Source of the DNA: Streptomyces sp. CB02009
GTDB taxonomy: Bacteria; Actinomycetota; Actinomycetes; Streptomycetales; Streptomycetaceae
Length of the DNA stretch: 64,000 bases
Direction: 5' to 3'
Assembly (NCBI RefSeq): GCF_001905825.1
Contig: NZ_LIVV01000002.1
Location: forward strand, 250,440 to 314,439
Part shown: positions 17,397 to 25,865 of the stretch, piece by piece
How positions within the stretch are numbered: the first letter of the stretch is position 1
Layout: each line of letters starts with the position of its first letter
Program-made: the position numbers and the translations under genes
Notes under the pieces: model-generated
Databases searched by the model: none
The model's input: the letters and a program-made list of their open reading frames with translations, nothing else
What the model was told of the DNA's origin: nothing

Positions 17397-18212
17397 ATGG
17401 CCACCGGACTCGCCCTGCACGTCGGACTCAACAGGGTCGACCCCGCCCGCTACGAGGGCTGGGAAGGCACCCTGGTCGCCTGCGAGAACGACGCCCGCGA
17501 CATGGCGCGGCTCGCCCGAACCGCCGGATTCGAGAGCACGGTCCTGCTCACCCCCGAAGGGACCGCCGCCAACGTGACCGCCGTGCTCGGCGAAGCCGCC
17601 GCCCGGCTCGGCCCCGGCGACATCCTGGTCTTCAGCTACTCGGGCCACGGCGGCCAGGTGCCCGACGACGGCCCGGCCGGCTCCGACACCGAGCCGGACG
17701 CGCTCGACGAGACCCTCGTCCTCTACGACCGGCAGTTCCTCGACGACGAGGTCCGGCACGCCTTCGACGCCTTCGCCGACGACGTACGGATCGTGTCGTT
17801 CTTCGACTGCTGCCACAGCGGCAGCAGCATCGAGATCCCCGGCGGACCGGGGGCCGGCGCCACCGCCCGCTTCATGCCCGAACCGACGCGGCGGCAGCTC
17901 GACGACCGCGACCGGGGTTTCTACGCCGACCTCCGGCGCTCCCTCGCCGCATCCGGCCCCCGGGACGGAGCGGGCCCCGACGCGCTCCTCGTCTCGGCCT
18001 GCCAGGACGACCAGGAGGCCTCCGACGGCGACGTCAACGGCGCCTTCACCGAGGCCCTGCTCCAGGTGTGGGACGACGGCGCCTTCCGCGGCGGCTACCG
18101 CGACTTCCACCGGGCGATCCAGCGCAGACTGCCCCCGACGCAGAGCCCGAACCTCCACCTCACCGGCACCCCGGACCCGGAGTTCGTGGATCAGCGGCCG
18201 TTCACGGTCTGA
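17397..18212 (+). CDS. Caspase-like (peptidase C14) cysteine protease
   Basis: This 271-residue protein is essentially a bare caspase-fold domain. The catalytic His is H84 in FSYSGHGGQ and the catalytic Cys is C139 in FFDCCHSG, both with the classical surroundings. The N-terminal strand LALHVGLNRVD and the CENDARDMARLARTAGF helix are typical of bacterial metacaspase-like or orthocaspase-like proteins. The acidic pocket residues (DALDETLVLYD) suggest preference for basic P1 residues (inference from metacaspases). There is no signal peptide or fused sensor domain. It is divergent from the nuclease gene and lies next to the NTPase-trypsin genes, pointing to a proteolytic cascade in defence or programmed death. 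Confidence 0.92.
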   Translation: MATGLALHVGLNRVDPARYEGWEGTLVACENDARDMARLARTAGFESTVLLTPEGTAANVTAVLGEAAARLGPGDILVFSYSGHGGQVPDDGPAGSDTEPDALDETLVLYDRQFLDDEVRHAFDAFADDVRIVSFFDCCHSGSSIEIPGGPGAGATARFMPEPTRRQLDDRDRGFYADLRRSLAASGPRDGAGPDALLVSACQDDQEASDGDVNGAFTEALLQVWDDGAFRGGYRDFHRAIQRRLPPTQSPNLHLTGTPDPEFVDQRPFTV

Positions 18213-18231
18213 GCGCCGTTCACGGTCTGAG
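18197..18231. repeat. 18-bp tandem duplication covering a stop codon
   Basis: The sequence GCCGTTCACGGTCTGAG occurs twice with an 18-bp period. The first copy encodes the last residues and stop of the caspase gene. The second repeats them in frame with a second TGA and runs into the end of the convergent LAL regulator gene. It looks like a recent slippage duplication. Confidence 0.85.
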
Positions 18232-21156
18232 GGCCGTCGCGAGCTGCGCCCGCGACCGGACGTCCAGCTTCTGGTAGATCCGGGTCAGCCGCGCCTCGAC
18301 CGTCTTCACACTCAGGTACAGCTTCGCCGCCGCCTCCTGGTTGCTGGCGCCCTGCCCCACCAGACGGGCCAGCCGCAGCTCGGCCTCCGTCAGCGCGGAG
18401 AGCGCGGGCAGCGCCTCCTCGTTCCCGGAGCCGCCCCCGGGTGGCTCGCCCACGGTGCCCGCGGGGGACTCGCACGCCAGGGCCAGCCACGGCGCCGCTC
18501 CGGCCCGCTCGAACACCGAGGCCGCCGTCTGCAGCGCGCTCTGCGCCGCCGACCGGCGCCGTCTTCGGCGCTCCACCCGGGCCAGGGCGATCAGCGCCCG
18601 CCCCCGCTCCAGCGGCAGCCCGGCCCGGCCGAAGGCCTCGGCCGTGCGGGTGAGCAGCTGCGCCGCCTCGTCCGTACGCCCCTCCGCCGCGAGCCACAGG
18701 GCGTACGCGCGGTCGCAGCCGAGCAGGACGGTGGACCGGCCGAGCCGGGCCGCCACCGGCCGCACCTCGTCGAGGAGCGCCAGGGCCTCGTCCGCCTCGT
18801 CGTGGGCGAGCAGCGCCTCGGCCAGTTCCTCGTGCCAGCGCAGCATCGACGGGTCCACGGTCGACTGGGCGCGCTCGTCGGCCTGCACGCGCCGCAGGGT
18901 CTCCAGGGCGGCGGCGACGTCCCCGTTGATGAGCTGGACCCGGCCGAGCGCGTACCGGCTGCGGGAGAGGAACACCCGGTCGCCCTCCTCCTCCGAGGCC
19001 TGGACGCTGCGCCGGGCGTAGCTCGCCGCGCGGGCGAAGCTGCCGCCGGCTGTCTCCGCGAGTGCCAGCGTGTACCAGGCGGGGCCGGGTGAGAGGCCCG
19101 CTTCCAGGGTGAGGGCGAGGGACTGCCCGGCGTGCGACAGCGCGGCCGCGCAGGCGCCCCTGCGGGACTCGAGGGCGGCCAGCGTGGAGAACAGCTCGAT
19201 CGTGTCCTCCACCGAACCGCGCCGCTGGACGAGGGGCAGCAGCGCGTTCAGTTCGTCGCGGGCGTCCGTCAGACGGTCGTCGAACAGGGCGTGACGGATC
19301 GTCAGGATCTGGGCGGCGTTGCGGATCCCGAGGGGCCGCTCGGCCAACTCCAGCGCGCGGGCCTGCGCGAGCACCGCCTCCGCGTCCGGCGCGCCGAGGG
19401 CCCGCTCCATCCGCGCCTGCACGGTGAGCGCCTGCGCCGCCGTGCGCGGGTCGCCCATGGAGGCGGCGAGCGCGGCCGATTCGACGGCCGCCGTCCGCGA
19501 GCGCTGCGGATCGCCGTCAGCGAGCACGTACTTGACGGCCAGCCGGAGCTGTACGGCGGCCCGCAGGGCGGTGTCGCCCTCCGAGTCCTCCATGGCGTGG
19601 ACGTACATCTCGTCGAGCCCGGTCAGCCCCTGCCCCGCCGTGTCGAGGACGGCGAGCCGCGCCCTGACCCGGTCGGCGGGCACCGCGTCACGGGCGAGCA
19701 GATCGGTGGCCGCCCGCATGGCGAGGTCGGCGCGGGCCGCGCGGGCGGCCTCCTCCGCCGCGTCGACGAGCCGCGCGATCCGCCGCGTCCCGTGCCGTCC
19801 TGGCGTCGACTCGGCGGCCAGCAGGGCGAGTTCGGCCGCGAGCGCGCTGTTCCCGCGCCGCCGGGCCAGATCGGCGGCGTTCGCGACCTCGGCCGCCAGG
19901 TCCTCGTCCGGGCTGTCGGTGGCCAGCGCCCGGTGCCGTACCGCCTCCACGGGATCGTCCACGACCTCCGCGAGAGCCGCGTGCCCGGCGCTCCGCTCCG
20001 CCCAACAGGCGTCGTGCACCAGGGTGGAGGGCAGCAGCCCCGCAGTGAAGGTCACCGAACCGTCCTCGGCGAGCGACACGAGTCCGGCCCGCTCGGCCGC
20101 CGCCAGGTCGGCCTCCGCGTTGGGCCGTCCCGCCCGCCGCACCAGCGTCGACGAGGGGCGCAGCGCGAGGGCCGCGAGCAGCAGCGTCTCCCGTACGGCG
20201 AGGGGCGCGGCGCCGAGCAGCTGGCGGGCGAGGTCGCGGGCGCGCCCGGAGAGCGTCAGCGCCTCGGCGTGGTGCACGGGGGTCCGCGCGTCGGCCAGCG
20301 AGCGGCCCACGGCGAGCGCGAGCCGCGGGTTGCCGCCGCTGGCGCGGTGGATGCGGCCGGCCATCCGGGAGGGCAGCCGGTGGTGGATGAGGAGTTCGGC
20401 GATCTCGTCGGCGTGCAGCGGCGGCACGAGCAGCACGTCCGCCTCGGACGGCACCCAGAGGTGCGCGGCGTGCGGATCGTCGGGGCGGTGCGGAGCACGG
20501 TAGGGCTCGCCCGCCTCGCCGTACGGCTCCGGTGTCTCGACGGCCACCACCCGCAGCGCGGGCGGCGCGAGGTGGAGGGCGAAGCGGAGCAGGTCCGCGC
20601 TGTCCGCGTCGACGTGCTGGACGCCGTCGACGACGAGGAGCACGGGGCCTCGGCGGGTCAGGGTGCGGAGGATCTGGGCGATGCCGAGCCGCAGGGCGAT
20701 GGGGTCCCAGCCGCCGGCGTCGAGCGGCGCCTCGCGGCACAGCATGGCGACGGCGGTGCGCTGGGGCCCGGGCAGCTCGTCGAAGACCGCGGAGGACTCG
20801 GGCCGGGCGGGTGCCTTGTCGGTCGCCCGGGATTCGCGGCGCCTGCCGCCGCCGGGTTCCGGACGGTGCACGGTCGCCGCCACCGAGGCCACGAGCGCGG
20901 CGGCAGAGGCCCCGGGTATCTCGCGGTCGGAGGGCAGCGTCGCCAGCCACAGCACGGTCTCGCCGCGCGCCTCGGCGCGGGTCGCCTCGGCGAGCGCGAG
21001 CTCGGTCTTGCCGACTCCGGCGGGCCCGGTGAGCAGGGCGCGGCCCCGGGTGTGGAGGGCGCGTTCGAGGCGGGCGAGGAGTTCCTCGCGGCCCACCGGC
21101 GCGGGGGGTCCCCCCGGACCCGTGGGGCGCAGGGCGAGGTACGGAGCTGTCGTCAC
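18220..21156 (-). CDS. LAL-type LuxR transcriptional regulator
   Basis: This 978-residue regulator has an N-terminal STAND-type ATPase with P-loop LLTGPAGVGKTEL (K50) and Walker B VLLVVDGVQHVD. A long alpha-helical TPR-like middle follows. A C-terminal LuxR helix-turn-helix (about 910-978) carries TEAELRLARLVGQGASNQEA and the recognition region YLSVKTVEARLTRIYQKL. LAL regulators bind ATP and often activate metabolic or secondary-metabolite genes. The GTG start is preferred over a nearby out-of-frame ATG because GGAGG lies nine bases before it. It converges with the caspase gene. It may be unrelated to the conflict island, and no target is visible. Confidence 0.92.
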   Translation of the reverse strand: MTTAPYLALRPTGPGGPPAPVGREELLARLERALHTRGRALLTGPAGVGKTELALAEATRAEARGETVLWLATLPSDREIPGASAAALVASVAATVHRPEPGGGRRRESRATDKAPARPESSAVFDELPGPQRTAVAMLCREAPLDAGGWDPIALRLGIAQILRTLTRRGPVLLVVDGVQHVDADSADLLRFALHLAPPALRVVAVETPEPYGEAGEPYRAPHRPDDPHAAHLWVPSEADVLLVPPLHADEIAELLIHHRLPSRMAGRIHRASGGNPRLALAVGRSLADARTPVHHAEALTLSGRARDLARQLLGAAPLAVRETLLLAALALRPSSTLVRRAGRPNAEADLAAAERAGLVSLAEDGSVTFTAGLLPSTLVHDACWAERSAGHAALAEVVDDPVEAVRHRALATDSPDEDLAAEVANAADLARRRGNSALAAELALLAAESTPGRHGTRRIARLVDAAEEAARAARADLAMRAATDLLARDAVPADRVRARLAVLDTAGQGLTGLDEMYVHAMEDSEGDTALRAAVQLRLAVKYVLADGDPQRSRTAAVESAALAASMGDPRTAAQALTVQARMERALGAPDAEAVLAQARALELAERPLGIRNAAQILTIRHALFDDRLTDARDELNALLPLVQRRGSVEDTIELFSTLAALESRRGACAAALSHAGQSLALTLEAGLSPGPAWYTLALAETAGGSFARAASYARRSVQASEEEGDRVFLSRSRYALGRVQLINGDVAAALETLRRVQADERAQSTVDPSMLRWHEELAEALLAHDEADEALALLDEVRPVAARLGRSTVLLGCDRAYALWLAAEGRTDEAAQLLTRTAEAFGRAGLPLERGRALIALARVERRRRRRSAAQSALQTAASVFERAGAAPWLALACESPAGTVGEPPGGGSGNEEALPALSALTEAELRLARLVGQGASNQEAAAKLYLSVKTVEARLTRIYQKLDVRSRAQLATALRP

Positions 21157-21384
21157 TGTCCATCACCTCCGGCGCGCTCGGGCCCCCGGCCCATGAGCCC
21201 CGTGGGCAGAGAATACGGAGCCCACGGGTGGAGTCCAGGCCCTGTGTCCGGCATACGGACAGGCCGCCTCGGCCGGGCGGCGCCCCGGAACGCCAGGACG
21301 CGCCCGTGGTGTAGACCACGAGCGCGTCGCTGACCAGCAATGATGCTGATGTGGGGGGTGGTTCAGTGGTGGAGCTGTGGTGCC

Positions 21385-23211
21385 TTAGAAGGTCAGGCTC
21401 CACGAGTTGATGTAGCCGGTGTCACCCGAGGCCACATCGCGGACCTGAAGCTTCCAGGTGCCGTTGGCGACCTCGCTCGACGCGTCGACCGTGTACGTGG
21501 TCAGGACGTTGTCGGCGCTGTCCGAGGAGGAGGACGCCTTGAGGTTGCGCACCGTGCCGTCGGGGGCGACCAGGTCGATGACCAGGTCCCCGCGCCAGGT
21601 GTGCTTGATGTCCACGCCGACCTTGAGGGCGGCGGGAGCGTTGCCGGTGCGGCCGGTGACGGCGATCGAGGACGACACGGTGGCGTTGTCCACGATCGTC
21701 ACATCGGTCGCGTTGGTGAAGACGGTGCCGGCCGGCGGGGTGGTGGTGACGGCGTCGACGGTCTTCGCGGAGTCGGCGATGCCGGTGCCGCAGCCGCCGG
21801 TGCAGGTGCCGGGCAGCGGGCGGGCGTTGGCCTTGATCGCGGACTCGATCTCGGCCGGGGTGAGGGTGCTCTTGGCCGACTTCAGCAGGGCGGCGAGGCC
21901 GGCGATGTGCGGCGCCGCCATCGAGGTGCCCTGGTAGGGCTTGAAGTTCTCGGCCGACTGGGTGGTCGCGCCCGAGTTCAGCGTGGAGTAGATGCCGTTC
22001 TCGGGGGTGGTGACGGTGCCGGGCGTGTCGGTCGAGCGACGGGTCTCGCCGCCGGGCGCGGCCACGTCCACGATGGCGCCGAAGTTGGAGTAGTACGACC
22101 GGTTGCCCTCACGGCTGGTGGACGCCACGTTGATGACGTTCGCGCAGTTCGCGGGGGTGAATCCGGAGGCGTTGGCGTTGCTGTTGCCCGCGGCGACGAC
22201 GACGGTGGTACCGCGTGCGACGGCGCCGTTGATCGCGGTCTGGTAGACGCTCGGGCAGGTCGCGCTCGCACCGCCCAGGCTCAGGTTGATCACCTTCGAC
22301 GGGGTGGCGTTGGCCGGGACGCCCGGGACGCTGCCGCCGGAGGCCCAGGTGATGGCGTCGGCGATGTCGGCGGACGAGCCGCCGCACTTGCCGAGCACCC
22401 GCACGGGCTGGATCTTCGCGTTGTACGCGATGCCCGCGATGCCCTTGGTGTTGTTCGTGACGGCGCCGATGGTGCCGGCCACGTGGGTGCCGTGCCAGGA
22501 GGAGTTCGAGGCCTTGGAACCGGTGCCGCACTCGTTGTCGGTGGCGTTCCAGTCGCCCTCGTCCTTGGCGTCCGCGTCACGGCCGTTGCCGTCGCGGGCG
22601 TCGGCGGAGGTCGAGATGAAGTCGTAGCCGGAGACCACGTTGGTCGCCAGGTCCGAGTGGGCCGCGTAGCCGGTGTCGATGACCGCGACGGTGACGCCGG
22701 AGCCGGTCGTCTTGTCCCAGGCGGCAGGAACGTTCATGCCACCGGTGGGCTCGAACAGGTCCCACTGCTTGGTGTAGTCGGTGTCGTTCGGCGTGACCGC
22801 CGTCGCGTAGGCGCGGATGTCGGGCTCGACCGAGGCGACGGACGGGTCGGCGCGGAACGCGGCCATGACCTCCGTCACGTCCTGCTTGGTGGCGCTGTCG
22901 CCCAGGTCGACCAGGGCGCCGCCGCCGGCGAGGCGACGCTCGAAGGAGAGCTTCTCGCCCGTCTTCGCGGCCTTCTCGGCCGTGTCGCTCTTCGCGGCGG
23001 TGTTCGAGCCGGCCTCGGCGGCCTTGCTCTTGTAGGTCACGATGACCTTCTCGACCGGGGCGCTGGGGAGCGCCCGCATGGTCTGCGAAGCCGGTGCGGG
23101 CTTCGGGGTGGCAGCGCCCGGGGCGGCGGCGATCGCCCCGGTCGTGGCAGCGGCGCCGAGGATCGCGGCGCTCGCGACCACGGATATGACTCTCCGCCTG
23201 GAACCGTTCAA
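21385..23211 (-). CDS. Secreted subtilisin-like S8 protease with P-domain
   Basis: This 608-residue prepro-protease has a signal peptide (basic start, hydrophobic 8-30), an I9 inhibitor-like propeptide (about 52-135) and an S8 catalytic domain. The domain carries D179 (AVIDTGY), H240 (SWHGTHVAG), oxyanion N343 (AAGNSN) and S430 (GTSMAAPHIAG). A C-terminal P-domain of about 115 residues follows (KHTWRGDLVIDLVAPDG, ending YINSWSLTF). The start is a TTG, chosen because GAAAGGG lies seven bases upstream and the basic signal-peptide residues follow directly; a longer frame upstream lacks a ribosome site. Likely an extracellular nutrient or developmental protease. Confidence 0.93.
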   Translation of the reverse strand: MNGSRRRVISVVASAAILGAAATTGAIAAAPGAATPKPAPASQTMRALPSAPVEKVIVTYKSKAAEAGSNTAAKSDTAEKAAKTGEKLSFERRLAGGGALVDLGDSATKQDVTEVMAAFRADPSVASVEPDIRAYATAVTPNDTDYTKQWDLFEPTGGMNVPAAWDKTTGSGVTVAVIDTGYAAHSDLATNVVSGYDFISTSADARDGNGRDADAKDEGDWNATDNECGTGSKASNSSWHGTHVAGTIGAVTNNTKGIAGIAYNAKIQPVRVLGKCGGSSADIADAITWASGGSVPGVPANATPSKVINLSLGGASATCPSVYQTAINGAVARGTTVVVAAGNSNANASGFTPANCANVINVASTSREGNRSYYSNFGAIVDVAAPGGETRRSTDTPGTVTTPENGIYSTLNSGATTQSAENFKPYQGTSMAAPHIAGLAALLKSAKSTLTPAEIESAIKANARPLPGTCTGGCGTGIADSAKTVDAVTTTPPAGTVFTNATDVTIVDNATVSSSIAVTGRTGNAPAALKVGVDIKHTWRGDLVIDLVAPDGTVRNLKASSSSDSADNVLTTYTVDASSEVANGTWKLQVRDVASGDTGYINSWSLTF

Positions 23212-23822
23212 GGTGTGGCCCTTTCGAGTACGACGTAGCTGCGGAGCAGTGGCGGCGGCGCGGGACACCGGTGCGAAGTGGGGTCGCGATCCGGCATTCC
23301 CTGGGCTGGGGGGCCCGTGCGCCGCCACCGGCGCGACGGCCCGGGTCAAGGCCGTCCCCGGCGGATGCCACCCTCCGCATGCACCTGTCAGCGTGCGGTC
23401 GGGGGATGATATCTGCCGGTGCGGAGGACAGTAGGGAACGGGGTGGTGAACCCGATACGGGGAAAACCCTTGTCACCCCTCACGGGGTGGCGGGGGTCCG
23501 GTGAGGGGAGGTGCGACCGGGGGTGCGGGCACGGAAGTCGGCGCCGCGTCATGCACGCGCCGAGCGGGGGGAGTACGCCCGGTCGGCGGCCTTTACGGGC
23601 GCGTTGCGGCGAGCTGGTACGTACCTGCTCCACGGGAAAGGTACACACCTCTCGGCGGGAGCCCGAGGGCACCCCCTGCGAGCGGGTCGGAGTTGCCCGC
23701 GTACCTGGACCTGAAATGCCCCCGTACCGTCGGTGGCTGGGTGGCTGGGTGGCTCGGCGGGCGGGCGGCTGAGCGGCCGGGCCGGGGTGCCGTCGGCGTG
23801 AGGGCCCCGGAAGGGCGCTGCC
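23212..23822. other. 611-bp intergenic region
   Basis: This lies upstream of the subtilase gene and downstream of the GNAT gene, both on the minus strand. It should hold the subtilase promoter. It contains a small dyad CACCCCTCACGGGGTG near 23477-23492 and a short GGTGGCTG tandem run near 23740-23760. No small reading frame in it has a ribosome site and codon bias good enough to call a gene. Confidence 0.5.
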
Positions 23823-24695
23823 TCAGCCGAGTTCGAGCGTCGTCACCCCGTACACGCGCGCGTGTGCCACCGGGCGGACCGGGCCCGTGTACATCCGGGC
23901 CGTCTCGAACGTCGGCTCCAGCCCCCGCTCCTCGGCCAGCCGCGCCGCCGCCGGATTCGACTCCGGCATGTCCACCGCGATCCGCGCCGAGCCGAACTCC
24001 CGCGCCTCGGCGGCGAGCGCGTCGAGCAGCGCGGCCGCGTCGGCCGGAGTGTCCGCGAACAGCGGCCCCACCCGCGCCTCGTCCTGCGCCGGCCGGACCA
24101 CCCCGTACCCGGCCGGACGTCCGTCGACGATCCGTACCAGCGCGCGATGGCCGGGTGTGGCCAGCCAGGCGGCGAGGAACCGCGGCCGGTCGGCGTGGTG
24201 GCAGGTGCTGTCGTACGCGGCGAGGGCGGCCGGGTCCACGGTCCCGGCGGGCACCACACCGGTCACGGGGGAGTCGGGGGCCGGGACCTCGCCCACGTAG
24301 CGCGCCGTGCGGTAGGCCGTCACGAAGCCGGAGCGCCGGTAGTTGTCCTGCTGGTCCGGCACCCCGTCGAGCCCGACGGACCGGTCGCCCGCGTGCGCGA
24401 GCGCGCCCCGCCAGGTGGCCAGACCGTGACCGAGGCCGCGGAGTTCGGGCCGTACGAGGTAGAAGCCCAGGAACGCGTACGCGTCGTCGTAGGTGACGAC
24501 CGAGATGGCGGACACGGGCTCCCCGTCGATCCGGCCGAGGAAGAACCCCCGGGGATCCTGTGCGAAGAACGGGGCGGCGTCCGAGACTCCCGGATTCCAT
24601 CCCTCCTCGGCCGCCCAGGCGCGCACGAGCGCCCACTCCCGCTCCGTGGCGGGGGAGACGGACAGCGAGCCGGGGGAGGCGGAGGCGGAGGCCAT
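23823..24695 (-). CDS. GNAT-family N-acetyltransferase
   Basis: This 290-residue protein has an N-terminal GNAT domain: LGFYLVRPELRGLGHGLATW holds the acetyl-CoA-binding R/Q-x-x-G-x-G/A type motif. A second acetyltransferase-related domain follows (VGPLFADTPADAAALLDALA, VDMPESNPAAARLAEERGLE, ending TRMYTGP-like). This two-part layout is common for actinobacterial proteins of the Acetyltransf_1 plus Acetyltransf_18 type. The substrate is unknown. The ATG was chosen because AAGGGATCC precedes it and the Ala/Ser-rich leader then enters the domain. It stands alone, downstream of the NAD-kinase-like gene with a 270-bp gap. Confidence 0.9.
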   Translation of the reverse strand: MASASASPGSLSVSPATEREWALVRAWAAEEGWNPGVSDAAPFFAQDPRGFFLGRIDGEPVSAISVVTYDDAYAFLGFYLVRPELRGLGHGLATWRGALAHAGDRSVGLDGVPDQQDNYRRSGFVTAYRTARYVGEVPAPDSPVTGVVPAGTVDPAALAAYDSTCHHADRPRFLAAWLATPGHRALVRIVDGRPAGYGVVRPAQDEARVGPLFADTPADAAALLDALAAEAREFGSARIAVDMPESNPAAARLAEERGLEPTFETARMYTGPVRPVAHARVYGVTTLELG

Positions 24696-24965
24696 GGAGG
24701 ATCCCTTCAACGGCCGGGAGCGGGCGCGAACTCGACGGGGAGCCCGGAACAGATGAAACAGCTGATTTGCGGACAGATCCTCAGCGAAGAACCGGGCAAA
24801 GCGCGCCGAGCTTAGCGCCCCTCGCGACGGTCCCCGCCCACGGCCGATCGATTCCGGCCGCGGCTCGGTGGCGGGCGGCCACCGGACCCCGGGCCGTCGC
24901 CGGACCCGGGCCGCCACCGGACCGTGATCGCGCGCCGTCGGCCGCCGTCGCCCGCCGGACCGCCG

Positions 24966-25865
24966 TCAGTGCACGAGGCGGAGGCGCGGCCCCGCGACCG
25001 TGAGGCGCACGGTCTGGCCCCACGTCAGCTCCAGGGCGTCCGACTCGACGCCGTCGCCGAACACCACCAGCCGGTCCGACTCGACGGTCAGGCGCAGCCC
25101 CTGACCCGGGTCGAGGAGGCCCTCGACCCGGGTCGTCCCGGTCGTCGGGGACGGCCACGCCTCGCGGACGAACCAGGCGAGCCGGGCATCCGCCGGGGCG
25201 GGCAGCGCGAGCGCGCTGGAGCGCTGCTCCCACAGCGACCGCAGCCAGCCCGTCGCCCCCGTGCCCGTGCCGACGAGCACCCCCGACGAGGCCTGGGCCT
25301 CGGGAGGGAGTCCCGTCGCGTCGAGATCCAGGGTGTAGCGGGCGGTCTGATGGCTCCGCGGCCCGACGTAGATCTCGTTCAGGGCGAGCAGCCGCTGCGC
25401 GTCGTCGGTGACGGCCTCCACCATCGTGAGCTCGTCGACCGCCGCCCCGGCCCCCGCCGCGTACGGCAGCAGGCGCCGCGCCCGGTCGGCCCGGTGGCGG
25501 ACCAGGACTCCCGGGTTGCGGCCCGGGTCGGCGTCGATCCCGATGACGGGCTGCCCGGTGAGGTACTTGGCCGCGTTGGCGACCAGCCCGTCCTGGCCCA
25601 CCACCACGACCACGTCCTCGGGCCCGAACAGGAACCGGTCCAGATCGGCGCGTTCCACCCGGGTCTGCCGCCAGGCCAGGGGCACCGCGGCCGCCACCTC
25701 GGCCAGCGCACGGTGGGCGCGCTCGTGCCGCTCGCGCACGGCGTCCACCGAGCGGCCGCGCGCGGAGAGGAAGAACGCGGCCTGGCCGTGCGTGCCGTGC
25801 CGGGCGAGCAGCTCCTCGTACTCCGTGGTCCGGTGCACGAGGACCGCGCGCGGCGCGAGGCTCAC
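24966..25865 (-). CDS. NAD-kinase-like protein with altered GGDG motif
   Basis: This 299-residue protein has the two-domain layout of NAD kinases. The N-terminal nucleotide-binding part has VVVVVGQDGLVANAAKYL, where NAD kinases have GGDGT; here it is G90-Q-D-G-L94. The C-terminal beta domain contains GVLVGTGTGATGWLRSL, equivalent to the TPTGSTAYS-type loop, and LNEIYVG, equivalent to the NE motif. The Asp is kept but the glycine before it is replaced, so activity or substrate may differ. The GTG start overlaps the stop of the SPFH gene by four bases (GTGA), which indicates translational coupling. Catalysis of NAD phosphorylation is not proven by sequence. Confidence 0.8.
   Translation of the reverse strand: MSLAPRAVLVHRTTEYEELLARHGTHGQAAFFLSARGRSVDAVRERHERAHRALAEVAAAVPLAWRQTRVERADLDRFLFGPEDVVVVVGQDGLVANAAKYLTGQPVIGIDADPGRNPGVLVRHRADRARRLLPYAAGAGAAVDELTMVEAVTDDAQRLLALNEIYVGPRSHQTARYTLDLDATGLPPEAQASSGVLVGTGTGATGWLRSLWEQRSSALALPAPADARLAWFVREAWPSPTTGTTRVEGLLDPGQGLRLTVESDRLVVFGDGVESDALELTWGQTVRLTVAGPRLRLVH

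Noticed and set aside
18220..21156. LAL regulator as part of the caspase/NTPase island
   Set aside because: It converges with the caspase gene and has the ordinary LAL architecture with a DNA-binding domain; without comparative data I do not include it in the island.
23388..23672. Small minus-strand reading frame upstream of the subtilase
   Set aside because: No ribosome site, no domain and poor codon bias; it overlaps the region expected to hold the promoter.
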